Origin: CBDAPX01 sp965198725
GTDB taxonomy: Bacteria > Pseudomonadota > Alphaproteobacteria > Rhodobacterales > Rhodobacteraceae
Direction: 5' to 3'
NCBI GenBank assembly: GCA_965198725.1
Contig: CBDAPX010000001.1
Span: forward strand, 1,240,001 to 1,304,000
Length of the DNA: 64,000 nt
The notes below the pieces were generated by a model. It saw only the letters and a list, made by a program, of their open reading frames with translations. It was not told where the DNA came from and made no database searches. Positions within the stretch are counted from its first letter, which is position 1, and the number at the start of each line of letters is the position of its first letter. The position numbers and the translations under genes were made by a program. This document shows, piece after piece, positions 45,054 to 53,394 of this stretch.

Positions 45054-45074
45054 ACCGTCTTTGCCTGCATCAGG

Positions 45075-47033
45075 TCAGAGGTTGATGCGGAACCGCGCGA
45101 AGCCGTCCGGGCCTTCGCCCGCCGATTCGATAGATACACCTTCAACATCCGCCGCGTAATCCGCTGCCTTCGGTCCGGTGTCGAACAGAACACTGGTCCC
45201 CGGCAGGGGCGCAAAGGTCCAGTTTGCATCGGCGCGCGGGCTGATTGTGCCCTGTTCCACGATATACCGGACAATGACGTCGCGGTTTGTGTCCGGCCCT
45301 TCGAAGACGACCGTGTCGCCCATCGCACCGGGGAACTTGCCGCCGCCACCAGCGCGATAGTTGTTTGTCGCGATGATGAACTTGGCCTCTGGGTCCAGCG
45401 GTTTGCCATCAAAAGTCAGATTAACGATGCGGTTGGCATCCGGATTGATCAACTCACCCTTGGGGTCGAATTTCGACGGCTGGCTGAGATCGATCTGATA
45501 GGTAACCCCATCGATGACGTCGAAGTTGTAGCTCGGGAATTCCGGGTTCAGCAAAACCTGGTCTGCTTCGCCCGCCTCAACCTGGTTGAAGATCCCGGCA
45601 GAGCGTTCCAGCCAGTCTTTGACCTCGGCCCCGCTGACCAGCACAGCGCGTGCGGTGTTGGGGTAGAGGTAAAGGTCTGAGACGTTTTTGATCGCCACGT
45701 CGCCCTTGGGCACATCCGTGTAGTATTCCGGACCACCGCGACCTCCGGCCTTGAACGGCGCTGCCGCCGACAGGATGGGCAGGCCTTCATACTCGGTGCC
45801 TTGCATCATCTGCTCGATGTACCAAAGCTGGGCAATCGACACGATATGGACCGATGGGTCATCCGCCACTAGCGCGAAATAGGAATGCAGTGGCGCGTCG
45901 GTTTTGCCAACCGCACGGCGGACATAGGCCAGTGTGGCGTCATGCTCTGCCTGAACACTGTCCAGAACACCTTGATCGCTTTCCACCAGTGCCGTGATCG
46001 ACCGATCTTCGTTTCGCTTGGAAATCGGGCGCGCTTCGGAGCTGTGGCTAACGATTTTCCATTCGTTGCCGGATTTCTCCAGCATCAGGTCGATCAGGCC
46101 AAGGTGTGAGCCCCAGAACCCGCCCATCGCGGCGGGTTTGCCATGGATGGTCCCGGCCGCGGTATCGACGGCTGCCATGCCGTCATAAGCGCTCGACGGG
46201 AAGACGCGGTGATGGTGGCCGGTCAGAACCGCGTCGATCCCATCGACGGCCGCCAGCGGGACAGAGGCGTTTTCCATCCCATCCGAGTGATCCGCCGGGC
46301 CGATGCCGGAATGCGACAGCGCGATGATGATGTCGGCGCCTTCTTCTTTCATCTGTGGAACCCAGGCTTCGGCGGTCTCGACAATGTCGCGCGCCTGAAC
46401 GTTGCCTTCAAGGTGGCGACGGTCCCAGTTCATGACCTGTGGGGGGGTAAAGCCGATGACGCCCACCTTGATCATATGGGTTTCGCCCGCACCGTCGGTC
46501 ACTTCGCGTTCCAGAATGGAATAGGGTTTGAAAAGCGTCTTGTCATCGCGCGGGCCGGCACCGGTTTCCAGCGCGACGTTGGCCAGGACGGCAGGGAAAT
46601 CAGCACCTGCCATCGCTTTCATCAGGAAATCGATGCCATAGTTAAACTCGTGGTTCCCGATGGTGGCGGCGTCAAATCCGACAGCGTTCATCGCGGTGAT
46701 GATCGGGTGCATGTCACCCTCTTTCATCCCGCGTTCATAGGCGATGTAATCGCCCATCGGGTTGCCTTGCAGAAAGTCACCATTGTCGATCAGCAGCGAA
46801 TTGGCCGCCTCGGCGCGGATGGCGTTGATGATCGACGCCGTTCGGGCCAGCCCCACCGTGTCGCGTGGGCGGTCCGCGTAATAGTCATAGGGGAAGACAT
46901 GCACATGCAGGTCCGTGGTTTCCATGATGCGCAAATGCGCCTGGTTCGCGGCTGCGCGCGCGGAAAAGGGATGCAATGCGATAAAGCCTGCGGTTCCGGC
47001 AAGGAAACCACGGCGGGAAAGAGAAAGAGACAT
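45075..47033 (-). CDS. cpdB: bifunctional 2',3'-cyclic-nucleotide 2'-phosphodiesterase / 3'-nucleotidase
   Basis: 652-residue periplasmic enzyme. ATG 47033 starts a Tat signal (SLSRRGFLAGTAGFIAL). The metallophosphatase domain shows LRIMETTDLHVHVFPYDYY, DNGDFLQGNPMGDY, TIGNHEFNYGIDFL and VLTGHHHRVFP; the C-terminal 5'-nucleotidase domain has FIIATNNYRAGGGGKFPG. It hydrolyses 2',3'-cyclic nucleotides and 3'-nucleotides to scavenge phosphate and nucleosides. Length agrees with E. coli CpdB (647). Confidence 0.94.
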   Translation of the reverse strand: MSLSLSRRGFLAGTAGFIALHPFSARAAANQAHLRIMETTDLHVHVFPYDYYADRPRDTVGLARTASIINAIRAEAANSLLIDNGDFLQGNPMGDYIAYERGMKEGDMHPIITAMNAVGFDAATIGNHEFNYGIDFLMKAMAGADFPAVLANVALETGAGPRDDKTLFKPYSILEREVTDGAGETHMIKVGVIGFTPPQVMNWDRRHLEGNVQARDIVETAEAWVPQMKEEGADIIIALSHSGIGPADHSDGMENASVPLAAVDGIDAVLTGHHHRVFPSSAYDGMAAVDTAAGTIHGKPAAMGGFWGSHLGLIDLMLEKSGNEWKIVSHSSEARPISKRNEDRSITALVESDQGVLDSVQAEHDATLAYVRRAVGKTDAPLHSYFALVADDPSVHIVSIAQLWYIEQMMQGTEYEGLPILSAAAPFKAGGRGGPEYYTDVPKGDVAIKNVSDLYLYPNTARAVLVSGAEVKDWLERSAGIFNQVEAGEADQVLLNPEFPSYNFDVIDGVTYQIDLSQPSKFDPKGELINPDANRIVNLTFDGKPLDPEAKFIIATNNYRAGGGGKFPGAMGDTVVFEGPDTNRDVIVRYIVEQGTISPRADANWTFAPLPGTSVLFDTGPKAADYAADVEGVSIESAGEGPDGFARFRINL

Positions 47034-47179
47034 GATCGGCCCCGTTTGTTGAGAGTGAGCAGATCCCCGTTGGCGGGGAGATACGCGTTTGAAAATCGGT
47101 TTTTCGTGACGTGCTGATGACAATGTTGAAAGAAATACGAACAGACAACAAAGTTGATAGAACGTTATACCATTTCGGC

Positions 47180-47209
47180 AAAAAAACGCCCGCCGGGGTG
47201 GCGGGCGTT
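47180..47209 (-). terminator. rho-independent terminator of leuA
   Basis: On the minus strand, 11 bases after the leuA stop, AACGCCCGCC and GGCGGGCGTT form a perfect ten-base stem with a five-base loop, continuing directly into TTTTTT. A textbook intrinsic terminator. Confidence 0.9.
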
Positions 47210-47219
47210 GAGAATATGA

Positions 47220-48794
47220 TCAGGAAACGTCTTTGTAACTGATCTCGCGGGCGTCGACGCCGGGTCCTGACCGTTCGCGCCGAACCAGAATACGGTTGAG
47301 TGCATTGACATAGGCCTTGGCCGACGCAACCACGGTATCGGTGTTGGCGGATTCGCCCGTGGCAATGACGCCATCCTCTTCGAGCCGCACGCTGACCGTT
47401 GCCTGCGCATCGGTTCCGGCGGTGACCGCGTGAACCTGATAAAGCTGCAAGCGCGCCTGGTTCGGATGGATCGCGCGTATGGCTTTGAAGGTCGCATCGA
47501 CCGGACCATCGCCCGTTTCTGTGGCGATCACGTCCTTGCCATCAACTTCCATTTCAACGGTGGCTTCGGCCGGGCCGCCTGTACCGCAGACAACTTTCAT
47601 CGACACGATTTGCAGGTGATCGTTTTCGGCATCTTCGCCGACCCGGATCAGAGCAAGGATATCCTCGTCATACACCTCTTTCTTGCGGTCAGCGAGTTCC
47701 TTGAACCGGACAAACAGATCCTTCAACTGGTTGTCGCCAACTTCAAAGCCCAACTGATTGAGCTTATCACGCAGGGCGGCGCGGCCTGAATGCTTGCCCA
47801 AGGGCAGGCTGGAACCCGAGAGACCAACATCTTCGGGACGCATGATTTCGAAGGTTTCGGCGTTTTTGAGCATCCCATCCTGATGGATGCCGCTTTCATG
47901 AGCAAAGGCGTTCTTGCCCACGATTGCCTTGTTGAATTGCACCGGAAAGCCCGACACGGTCGCGACGCGGCGCGAGATATGCATGATCTTTGAGGTATCG
48001 ATGCCCGTGGTGTAGGGCATGATGTCGCCGCGCACTTTCAGCGCCATCACAACCTCTTCCAGCGCGGTATTGCCAGCGCGTTCGCCAAGGCCATTGATGG
48101 TACATTCGATCTGACGCGCACCGCCTGCAACCGCGGCCAGCGAGTTGGCGGTCGCCATGCCGAGGTCATTGTGACAATGGGTGGCAAAGACCACCTCATC
48201 CGCGCCCGGAACCTCTGCGATCAGACGCCGGATCAGGTCGGCACTTTCCACCGGGGCGGTGTAGCCGACAGTATCGGGGATGTTGATCGTCGTGGCCCCG
48301 GCTTTGATCGCGATTTCGACAACGCGGGCGAGGTAGTCCCATTCGGTCCGCGTGGCGTCCATGGGCGACCATTGCACATTGTCGCAAAGTTTGCGCGCGT
48401 GGCTGACGGTTTCATGAATGCGATCGGCCATCTTGTCCATGGTCAGGTTCGGGATCGCGCGGTGCAGCGGTGAGGTGCCGATAAAGGTGTGAATGCGCGG
48501 GCGCGCGGCGTGTTGCACCGCCTCCCAACAGCGGTCGATATCGCCGAATTGCGCCCGGGCCAGACCACAGATGACGCTGTTTTTACTGTTCATCGCGATC
48601 TCGGACACCGCTTTGAAATCGCCTTCGGATGCGATGGGGAAACCCGCTTCGATAATGTCGACGCCCATCTCATCGAGCAGCCCGGCAATCTCGAGCTTTT
48701 CATCATGGGTCATCGTGGCGCCGGGGCTTTGTTCGCCGTCGCGCAGGGTGGTGTCGAAGATCACCACGCGATCTTTGTCGGTTGCTTGGGTCAT
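47220..48794 (-). CDS. leuA: 2-isopropylmalate synthase
   Basis: 524-residue enzyme condensing acetyl-CoA and 2-oxoisovalerate, the first step of leucine synthesis. FDTTLRDGEQSPGATMT is the catalytic start of the HMGL-like barrel; ATHCHNDLGMATANSLAAV and INGLGERAGNTALEEVVMAL hold the metal-binding His and the G-x-G-E-R-x-G motif. The C-terminal domain (from about residue 390) is the leucine-responsive regulatory domain LeuA_dimer. Preceded by a leucine-rich leader peptide and alternative hairpins, so transcription is probably attenuated by charged tRNA-Leu. Ends in a strong terminator. Confidence 0.95.
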   Translation of the reverse strand: MTQATDKDRVVIFDTTLRDGEQSPGATMTHDEKLEIAGLLDEMGVDIIEAGFPIASEGDFKAVSEIAMNSKNSVICGLARAQFGDIDRCWEAVQHAARPRIHTFIGTSPLHRAIPNLTMDKMADRIHETVSHARKLCDNVQWSPMDATRTEWDYLARVVEIAIKAGATTINIPDTVGYTAPVESADLIRRLIAEVPGADEVVFATHCHNDLGMATANSLAAVAGGARQIECTINGLGERAGNTALEEVVMALKVRGDIMPYTTGIDTSKIMHISRRVATVSGFPVQFNKAIVGKNAFAHESGIHQDGMLKNAETFEIMRPEDVGLSGSSLPLGKHSGRAALRDKLNQLGFEVGDNQLKDLFVRFKELADRKKEVYDEDILALIRVGEDAENDHLQIVSMKVVCGTGGPAEATVEMEVDGKDVIATETGDGPVDATFKAIRAIHPNQARLQLYQVHAVTAGTDAQATVSVRLEEDGVIATGESANTDTVVASAKAYVNALNRILVRRERSGPGVDAREISYKDVS

Positions 48795-48828
48795 GTCTGA
48801 TACTCTTTGTGTCTGTCCTAATGCCTGT

Positions 48829-48880
48829 GGCGCGCGGGCTGCATCCTCTGAGCGGGCGCGCCGTTTGGCACGCTCAGAGG
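48829..48880 (-). promoter_or_regulatory. leuA: mutually exclusive stem-loops of the leuA attenuator
   Basis: Two inverted repeats interleave between the leader peptide and leuA. Stem A pairs CCTCTGAGCG (48871-48880) with CGCTCAGAGG (48845-48854), ten perfect bases; its 5' arm covers the last codons and stop of the leader. Stem B pairs GGCGCGC (48856-48862) with GCGCGCC (48829-48835). Because the arms alternate, A and B cannot form together, as in ribosome-mediated attenuation. Stem B has no T-run after it, so classical intrinsic termination is not evident; Rho-dependent arrest is possible. Confidence 0.6.
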
Positions 48881-48957
48881 CGGCTTAGGAGCAGTAGGCC
48901 AAGCAGCGACGCCGCCGGACGGGCGGTCGGGGTCGGGATATCTGCGTGGCGTTCCAT
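48874..48957 (-). CDS. leuA leader peptide (27 residues, Leu-rich)
   Basis: A small reading frame starts at ATG 48957, 80 bases before leuA ends its leader region at 48874. The peptide ends SLLGLLLLSRL, with seven leucines in its last ten or eleven residues, four of them consecutive (codons CTA CTG CTC CTA). The rest is Pro/Thr/Ala-rich. The stop lies inside one arm of a stem-loop. This is the layout of an amino-acid-sensing attenuation leader for leucine: ribosome stalling at the Leu codons when tRNA-Leu is uncharged would change RNA folding. The -10-like TATAAC ends eight bases before the ATG, so the transcript may begin at or next to the start codon. Confidence 0.75.
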   Translation of the reverse strand: MERHADIPTPTARPAASLLGLLLLSRL

Positions 48958-48965
48958 GGTCAGAG

Positions 48966-48993
48966 GTTATACCGGCGCTTTTGGAAATGGGAA
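48966..48993 (-). promoter_or_regulatory. putative leuA leader promoter
   Basis: On the minus strand TATAAC (48966-48971) is a strong -10; TTCCCA (48988-48993) with a 16-base spacer is the best -35. The predicted transcription start falls within a base or two of the leader-peptide ATG (48957), implying a leaderless mRNA. Confidence 0.45.
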
Positions 48994-49029
48994 GGCCGAA
49001 TTTTTGGTGTTGCGCGCGTTTTGAGGGTC

Positions 49030-49060
49030 GGGATTTGGGTATTTGGAACAAGAAAGAAGC
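49030..49060 (+). repeat. dispersed intergenic repeat, copy 3
   Basis: 31 bases beginning GGGATTTGGGTATTT and ending ACAAGAAAGAAGC, differing from copy 1 only at three central positions. Here it lies between the divergent leuA leader and the SDR gene, 34 bases before the SDR start. Confidence 0.7.
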
Positions 49061-49094
49061 TTGAAGCGCGGGCAAGGGCGGCTAGCTGGCGGGT

Positions 49095-49760
49095 ATGGAA
49101 AAGGCATTGATCATTGGCGCATCGGGCGGGATTGGCGGCGCGGTTGCGGCAGCGTTGCGGGGCCGGGGCGTTTTGGTCACCGGGCTGTCGCGCAGCGCGG
49201 ACGGATTGGATGTGACGGATAAAGCGTCAGTCTCGGCGGCGTTGTCGGGCGTGGCGGGGCCGTTTGACCTGATTTTCGTGGCGACCGGAGGGTTGGAGAT
49301 CAACGGGGCCGCGCCGGAGAAAACGGTCAAGGCTGTGTCGGCGCAAGCGATGCAGGATCAGTTTGCCTTGAACACAATTGGCCCGGCGCTGATCCTGAAA
49401 CACGCGTTGCCTTTGATGCCCCGCGACCGGCGGTCGGTCTTTGCGGTGCTCTCGGCCCGGGTCGGATCGATTGGCGACAACCGTTTGGGCGGCTGGGTCA
49501 GTTACCGTGCTGCGAAGGCGGCGGTGAACCAGGTGATCCGCTGCGGCGCCATTGAGCTGGGACGCACGCATAAACAGGCGGTGTGCGTCGCGCTGCATCC
49601 CGGCACCGTGGCCACCGCCTTTACCGAAAAATATCTGGGCCGACATCCCGCGGTGGCGCCGAACGAGGCGGCGGGCAATTTGTTGGCGGTGATCGACGGC
49701 CTCACCCCGGAGCAAAGCGGCGGTTTTTTTGATTATGCTGGGACAGAGGTGCCGTGGTAA
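49095..49760 (+). CDS. SDR-family oxidoreductase (C-factor-like)
   Basis: 221-residue short-chain dehydrogenase: ALIIGASGGIGGAVAAALRGRG (nucleotide site), FDLIFVATGG in place of NNAG, and catalytic Ser with VSYRAAKAAVNQV (Y-x-x-x-K). The short length and VCVALHPGTVATAFTEKY resemble C-factor/CsgA-type SDRs. The stop shares one base with the photolyase start, an arrangement suggesting co-expression. Substrate unknown. Confidence 0.88.
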   Translation: MEKALIIGASGGIGGAVAAALRGRGVLVTGLSRSADGLDVTDKASVSAALSGVAGPFDLIFVATGGLEINGAAPEKTVKAVSAQAMQDQFALNTIGPALILKHALPLMPRDRRSVFAVLSARVGSIGDNRLGGWVSYRAAKAAVNQVIRCGAIELGRTHKQAVCVALHPGTVATAFTEKYLGRHPAVAPNEAAGNLLAVIDGLTPEQSGGFFDYAGTEVPW

Positions 49761-51280
49761 TGCGGCTGGTCCTCGTGCTGGGCGATCAGTTGAGCCGTGA
49801 CCTGAGCGCGTTGCGTGCGGCGGATATGGCGACAGATGCCGTTGTGATGGCCGAGGTGGCGGATGAAACGGATTATGCCGCGCATCATCCCAAGAAGATT
49901 GCCTTTATCTTTGCCGCGATGCGGCGCTTTGCCCAAGACCTGCGCAATGACGGCTGGACCGTGCATTACACGCGGTTGGATGATGCCGAAAACACCGGAT
50001 CCATCACGGGCGAGATATTGCGCCAATTGGCTGAAACCGGTGCGCAGTCGGTGCTGGCGACCGAGCCGGGAGAGTGGCGGCTCATCGATGCGTTGCAGGA
50101 CCCGCCTTTGCCCGTGGAGCTGTTGGAAGATGACCGGTTCTTGTGTTCGCATGATCGCTTTGCGGCTTGGGCCAAGGGACGCAAGCAGCTGAGGTTGGGA
50201 TATTTCTATCGCGAGATGCGCCGCGAAACAGGGCTTTTGATGGATGGGGACCAGCCAGCGGAAGGCAAATGGAACTTTGACCATGACAACCGCAAACCGG
50301 CCCCGGATGCGGTGGATCATGTGCCATTGTGGTTCGAGCCGCACCCCACAACAGCAGAGGTTTTGGAACTGGTCGCGGCGCGGTTCGGGAACAGGTTTGG
50401 TGACTTACACCCGTTCGGGTTTGCGACATGTCGCGCGGATGCGTTACAGGTGCTGGCGCATTTTGTAGAGAACGCCTTGCCTCGGTTCGGGGATTTTCAG
50501 GATGCGATGTTGCGGGATCAGCCGTTTCTCTACCATTCGCTTTTGTCGCCTTACCTCAATTGCGGTTTGTTGACCCCGCTGGAAGTGTGCCGCGCGGCTG
50601 AGAAGGCCTATGAGGCCGGGCACGCGCCGATCAACGCGGTTGAAGGGTTCATTCGGCAGATCATCGGGTGGCGCGAATATGTGCGGGGCATCTATTTCCA
50701 TGAAGGGCGCGATTACACCGCGCGCAATGCCTTGGGACATTCCCGGGCGTTGCCCGCGTTCTATTGGGGCGCGCCAACGCAGATGGCCTGTGTGTCGGCG
50801 GCAGTTGGGCAAACGCGGGAACATGCCTATGCGCATCACATCCAGCGGCTGATGGTCACCGGCAATTTCGCCCTGTTGGCCGGGATTGATCCAACCGAAC
50901 TGCATGAATGGTATCTTGCGGTTTACATCGACGCGTTTGAGTGGGTGGAGGCCCCGAACACTGTCGGTATGAGCCAGTTTGCAGATGATGGTGTGATCGC
51001 ATCCAAGCCCTATGTCAGCAGCGGTGCTTATATCAATCGCATGTCGGATTACTGCAAATCCTGTCGGTACCGGGTGGCGGACAAGCTTGGACCAAATGCC
51101 TGTCCGTTTAACCTTTTGTACTGGCATTTTCTCATCCGGCATCGGGATCGGTTTGCAGCCAATCCGAGGATGGCGAACATGTATCGAACGTGGGATTGGA
51201 TGGACGAGGACAGGAAATCTGAGGTCATCCGCCAAGCAGACAGCTTTTTGAAACGCTTGGACGAGCGTGAGATTGTCTAG
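49760..51280 (+). CDS. CryPro / FeS-BCP family cryptochrome-photolyase
   Basis: 506-residue flavoprotein of the prokaryotic (6-4) photolyase (PhrB) family. The N-terminal DUF523-like Rossmann domain starts MRLVLVLGDQLSRDLSALR; the C-terminal FAD domain contains INAVEGFIRQIIGWREYVRGIYF, RLMVTGNFALLAGIDP and ASKPYVSSGAYINRMSDYCKSCRY. Four Cys for the [4Fe-4S] cluster are placed as in the family: one in TQMACVSA, two in YCKSC, one in NACPFN. It repairs (6-4) photoproducts with light, or senses blue light. ATG 49760 is chosen over GTG 49754 because MRLVLVLGDQL is the typical start. Confidence 0.9.
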   Translation: MRLVLVLGDQLSRDLSALRAADMATDAVVMAEVADETDYAAHHPKKIAFIFAAMRRFAQDLRNDGWTVHYTRLDDAENTGSITGEILRQLAETGAQSVLATEPGEWRLIDALQDPPLPVELLEDDRFLCSHDRFAAWAKGRKQLRLGYFYREMRRETGLLMDGDQPAEGKWNFDHDNRKPAPDAVDHVPLWFEPHPTTAEVLELVAARFGNRFGDLHPFGFATCRADALQVLAHFVENALPRFGDFQDAMLRDQPFLYHSLLSPYLNCGLLTPLEVCRAAEKAYEAGHAPINAVEGFIRQIIGWREYVRGIYFHEGRDYTARNALGHSRALPAFYWGAPTQMACVSAAVGQTREHAYAHHIQRLMVTGNFALLAGIDPTELHEWYLAVYIDAFEWVEAPNTVGMSQFADDGVIASKPYVSSGAYINRMSDYCKSCRYRVADKLGPNACPFNLLYWHFLIRHRDRFAANPRMANMYRTWDWMDEDRKSEVIRQADSFLKRLDEREIV

Positions 51281-51492
51281 CAAAAACATGTGTTTGCCTA
51301 GATTTGGTAAAATTCGCAGTAGTTGAAATGGGTTGATTTTCGCCGACTTGTGGTTGTGCTGTTGACCGGAATCAGAAGCTGCTGTTACGCTTCCAGCATA
51401 TTACTTGTTCAAGCCCGCCTCTTTTTTCAGCACGCGGCTTTGCAGCTAACATGTTCGTTTTTAACGCCTGCGACAGGGGTGTTTCGCCATGC
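51281..51492. other. gene-free gap before IS3 element
   Basis: An AT-richer stretch between the photolyase gene and the IS. No reading frame, repeat or RNA motif was supported. It is the left flank of a likely rearrangement junction. Confidence 0.5.
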
Positions 51493-51540
51493 TGAAGCGC
51501 CCCTTGTTTGCCGGAGACCCAGAAGTAAGGATACTGGGTC

Positions 51541-51873
51541 ATGGGAAAGACAAAGAACGGAACACGTTATCCAGAGGAATTGCGCGCACGAGCGGTGCGG
51601 ATGGTCTTGGATCACGAGAGCGAATACACGAGCAGATCGGCAGCACTTTTGTCGATCTCTCAGAAGGTTGGGTGCAGCAGAGACAGCCTTCGTATCTGGG
51701 TCAAGCAACACGAGGCGGATACCGGCAAACGCGATGGCGTGACCTCTGCAGAGCGGGATCGCATCAAAGAACTTGAGCGCGAGAACCGGCAGTTGCGTCA
51801 GGCAAATGAGATCCTGAAGAAGGCATCTGCTTATTTTGCTCAGGCGGAGCTCGACCGCCCATTCCGCAAATGA
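51541..51873 (+). CDS. IS3-family transposase OrfA (copy A)
   Basis: 110-residue HTH_Tnp_1 protein: YPEELRARAVRMVLDHESEY starts the helix-turn-helix, KVGCSRDSLRIWVKQHEADTG follows, and a leucine-zipper-like C-terminus (DRIKELERENRQLRQANEILKKASAYFAQAELDR) ends it. Binds the IS ends. It overlaps orfB by four bases in the -1 frame, as usual. Confidence 0.93.
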   Translation: MGKTKNGTRYPEELRARAVRMVLDHESEYTSRSAALLSISQKVGCSRDSLRIWVKQHEADTGKRDGVTSAERDRIKELERENRQLRQANEILKKASAYFAQAELDRPFRK

Positions 51874-52769
51874 TTGCCTTCATCAAGGATCATCGTGGGG
51901 CGCATGGGGTCGAGCCGATCTGAAGAGTTCTCCAGATTGCCCCTTCGACGTTCTATAAACGCATTGCCATCGAGCGTGATCCCGACCGTGCCTCGGACCG
52001 GGCCAAGCGGGATGAGTTTCTGCGCAAAACGATGAAGGATGTTTGGGAGAAGAACCGTTCTGTCTATGGCGCACGCAAACTATGGCACGCGATGAATCGC
52101 GAGAAGATTGATATTGCTCGCTGCACTGTAGAACGGTTGATGCGCCAGCTTAGCATTCAAGGCGTCCGGCGCGGAAAGAAGGTCAAAACCACCTGTGGTC
52201 AACCTGCGGATCAATGCCCGCTGGACAAGGTCAATCGCCAGTTCAGGGCTTCAATGCCGAACGAACTGTGGGTGTCCGACTTTACGTTCGTCTCGACCTG
52301 GCGCGGGTTCGTCTATGTGGCGTTCGTCATTGATACCTTCGCGAACCGGATTGTGGGCTGGAAGGCATCAACAACGCAGGACACGCAGTTTGTCTTAGAT
52401 GCGCTTGAACAGGCGATCCACGCACGCAGACCCGCTGAGAAACTGATCCATCATTCAGATCGCGGCAGCCAATACGTGTTGATCAAGTACACAGAACGGT
52501 TGGCCGATGCTGGGCTGGAGCCATCCGTCGGCAGCGTTGGTGACAGCTATGACAATGCACTGGCTGAGACGATCATCGGCCTCTTCAAAACCGAAGTCAT
52601 CAATCAACTAGGTCCGTGGAAGTCCAAGGATCAGGTCGAATGGGAAACCTTGCTATGGGTGGACTGGTTCAACAAAGAGCGCCTGCTTGAACCACTCGGG
52701 TACATCACGCCAATCGAAGCCGAGGAGAGATACGAAGAAGCCCTGAAGTCAGACAAAATCGCAGCTTGA
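51870..52769 (+). pseudogene. IS3-family transposase OrfB (copy A), in-frame TGA
   Basis: From ATG 51870 the frame reads MIAFIKDHRGAHGVEPI and hits TGA at 51921-51923, then continues RVLQIAPSTFYKR and the full rve integrase core to 52769. The DDE residues are visible in LWVSDFTFVST, HHSDRGSQYVLIKY and DSYDNALAETIIGLFKTE. TGC (Cys) is the likely original codon. An internal ATG (52032) would give a 245-residue product lacking the N-terminal HTH_21 region. The insertion sequence is probably not autonomous if the stop is real. Confidence 0.85.
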
Positions 52770-52810
52770 AATACGAACTCAATAGTCTCCGCCAAAACTG
52801 GGGCGGTTCA

Positions 52811-53135
52811 CGAGTCCGTGCTAACGTGGGTCAAATCGCCAGAGATGTTCGCTAGCCGGTTCCTGTTTCCCAGCCGTTTCCATGACCGCCCACACATATC
52901 GACGCGTCAGTATGGTCGAATTGTGCGAGCTTGGGTGACGGCAATCGGGTTGCAGCCGAGTGGATATGGCACACATTCGTTGCGTCGTACAAAGGCAGCG
53001 GAAATCTATCGCAAGACTGACAATCTACGAGCCGTACAACTGCTGCTCGGTCACACAAAGGTCGACAGCACCGTTCGGTATCTGGGTGTAGAACTCGAAG
53101 ACACTCTGAGCATCGCAGAGCGTATCGACATTTAG
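52811..53135 (+). pseudogene. tyrosine recombinase/integrase, C-terminal remnant
   Basis: About 105 codons of a phage-type integrase. The catalytic H-x-x-R is in YGTHSLRRTKAAEIYRK, followed by LLLGHTKVDSTVRYLGVELED with the second His and the nucleophilic Tyr. The N-terminal part with the first catalytic Arg is gone: the frame begins at the right end of IS copy A. The left flank of the IS does not carry the missing part, so the lost DNA was deleted rather than merely interrupted. A terminator-like hairpin follows. Confidence 0.85.
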
Positions 53136-53143
53136 TCTAACTC

Positions 53144-53170
53144 GGCGAGCGGCACTGCCGTTCGCCATTT
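53144..53170 (+). terminator. hairpin after integrase remnant
   Basis: GGCGAGCGGCA and TGCCGTTCGCC pair (one G-U) around a single-base loop, followed by ATTTTG, nine bases after the integrase stop. It is likely the integrase gene's own terminator. Confidence 0.5.
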
Positions 53171-53346
53171 TGAAGCAGTTGTTTGCGTTTGTTCGATCGG
53201 AGCTCTTGTCGCTCCTGCTTTTGTTCTGCAAGGTCTCGGCCAGGATTGTTAGGACGGCTTCACAGTCCAGCTGAAGAAACTAAACTCGCACTAGGCGCCA
53301 ACACCGGCAAAGTCTGTCCTGGCAAAAAAGCATACTCTTGTCATGC

Positions 53347-53361
53347 GTCTGTCACGCAGAC
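53347..53361. promoter_or_regulatory. inverted repeat upstream of phnF, possible operator
   Basis: GTCTG-TCACG-CAGAC lies 34 bases before the phnF start in an otherwise gene-free 259-base stretch (53136-53394). GntR/UTRA regulators commonly bind such dyads near their own promoter; a PhnF site here is inference. Confidence 0.35.
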
Positions 53362-53394
53362 AGGATAGCCAAAATTCATTCGGATGAATCGGAC

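Larger units (their letters stand above)
51493..52810 (+). mobile_element. IS3-family insertion sequence (copy A), 1318 bp, orfB disrupted
   Basis: Terminal inverted repeats match at 21 of 26 positions: the left end starts TGAAGCGCCCC at 51493, the right end (reverse complement) starts TGAACCGCCCC at 52810, and both continue to CGGAGAC. Ends are TG...CA as in IS3 family. Inside are orfA (51541-51873) and orfB (51870-52769), the latter with a stop codon. Flanking bases are TGC before and CGA after, so no 3-4 bp target duplication is visible. The right flank is a truncated integrase gene. The element probably took part in a deletion or recombination. Confidence 0.88.

Noticed and set aside
48829..48862. 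Intrinsic terminator between leader peptide and leuA
   Set aside because: The stem is GC-rich but no T-run follows, so it is reported only as an attenuator stem.
51921..51923. Selenocysteine codon in IS OrfB
   Set aside because: No SECIS-like hairpin immediately downstream and no reason for Sec in a transposase; a nonsense mutation is simpler.
51490..52814. Target-site duplication of IS copy A
   Set aside because: Flanking trinucleotides TGC and CGA do not match, and four-base flanks do not either.
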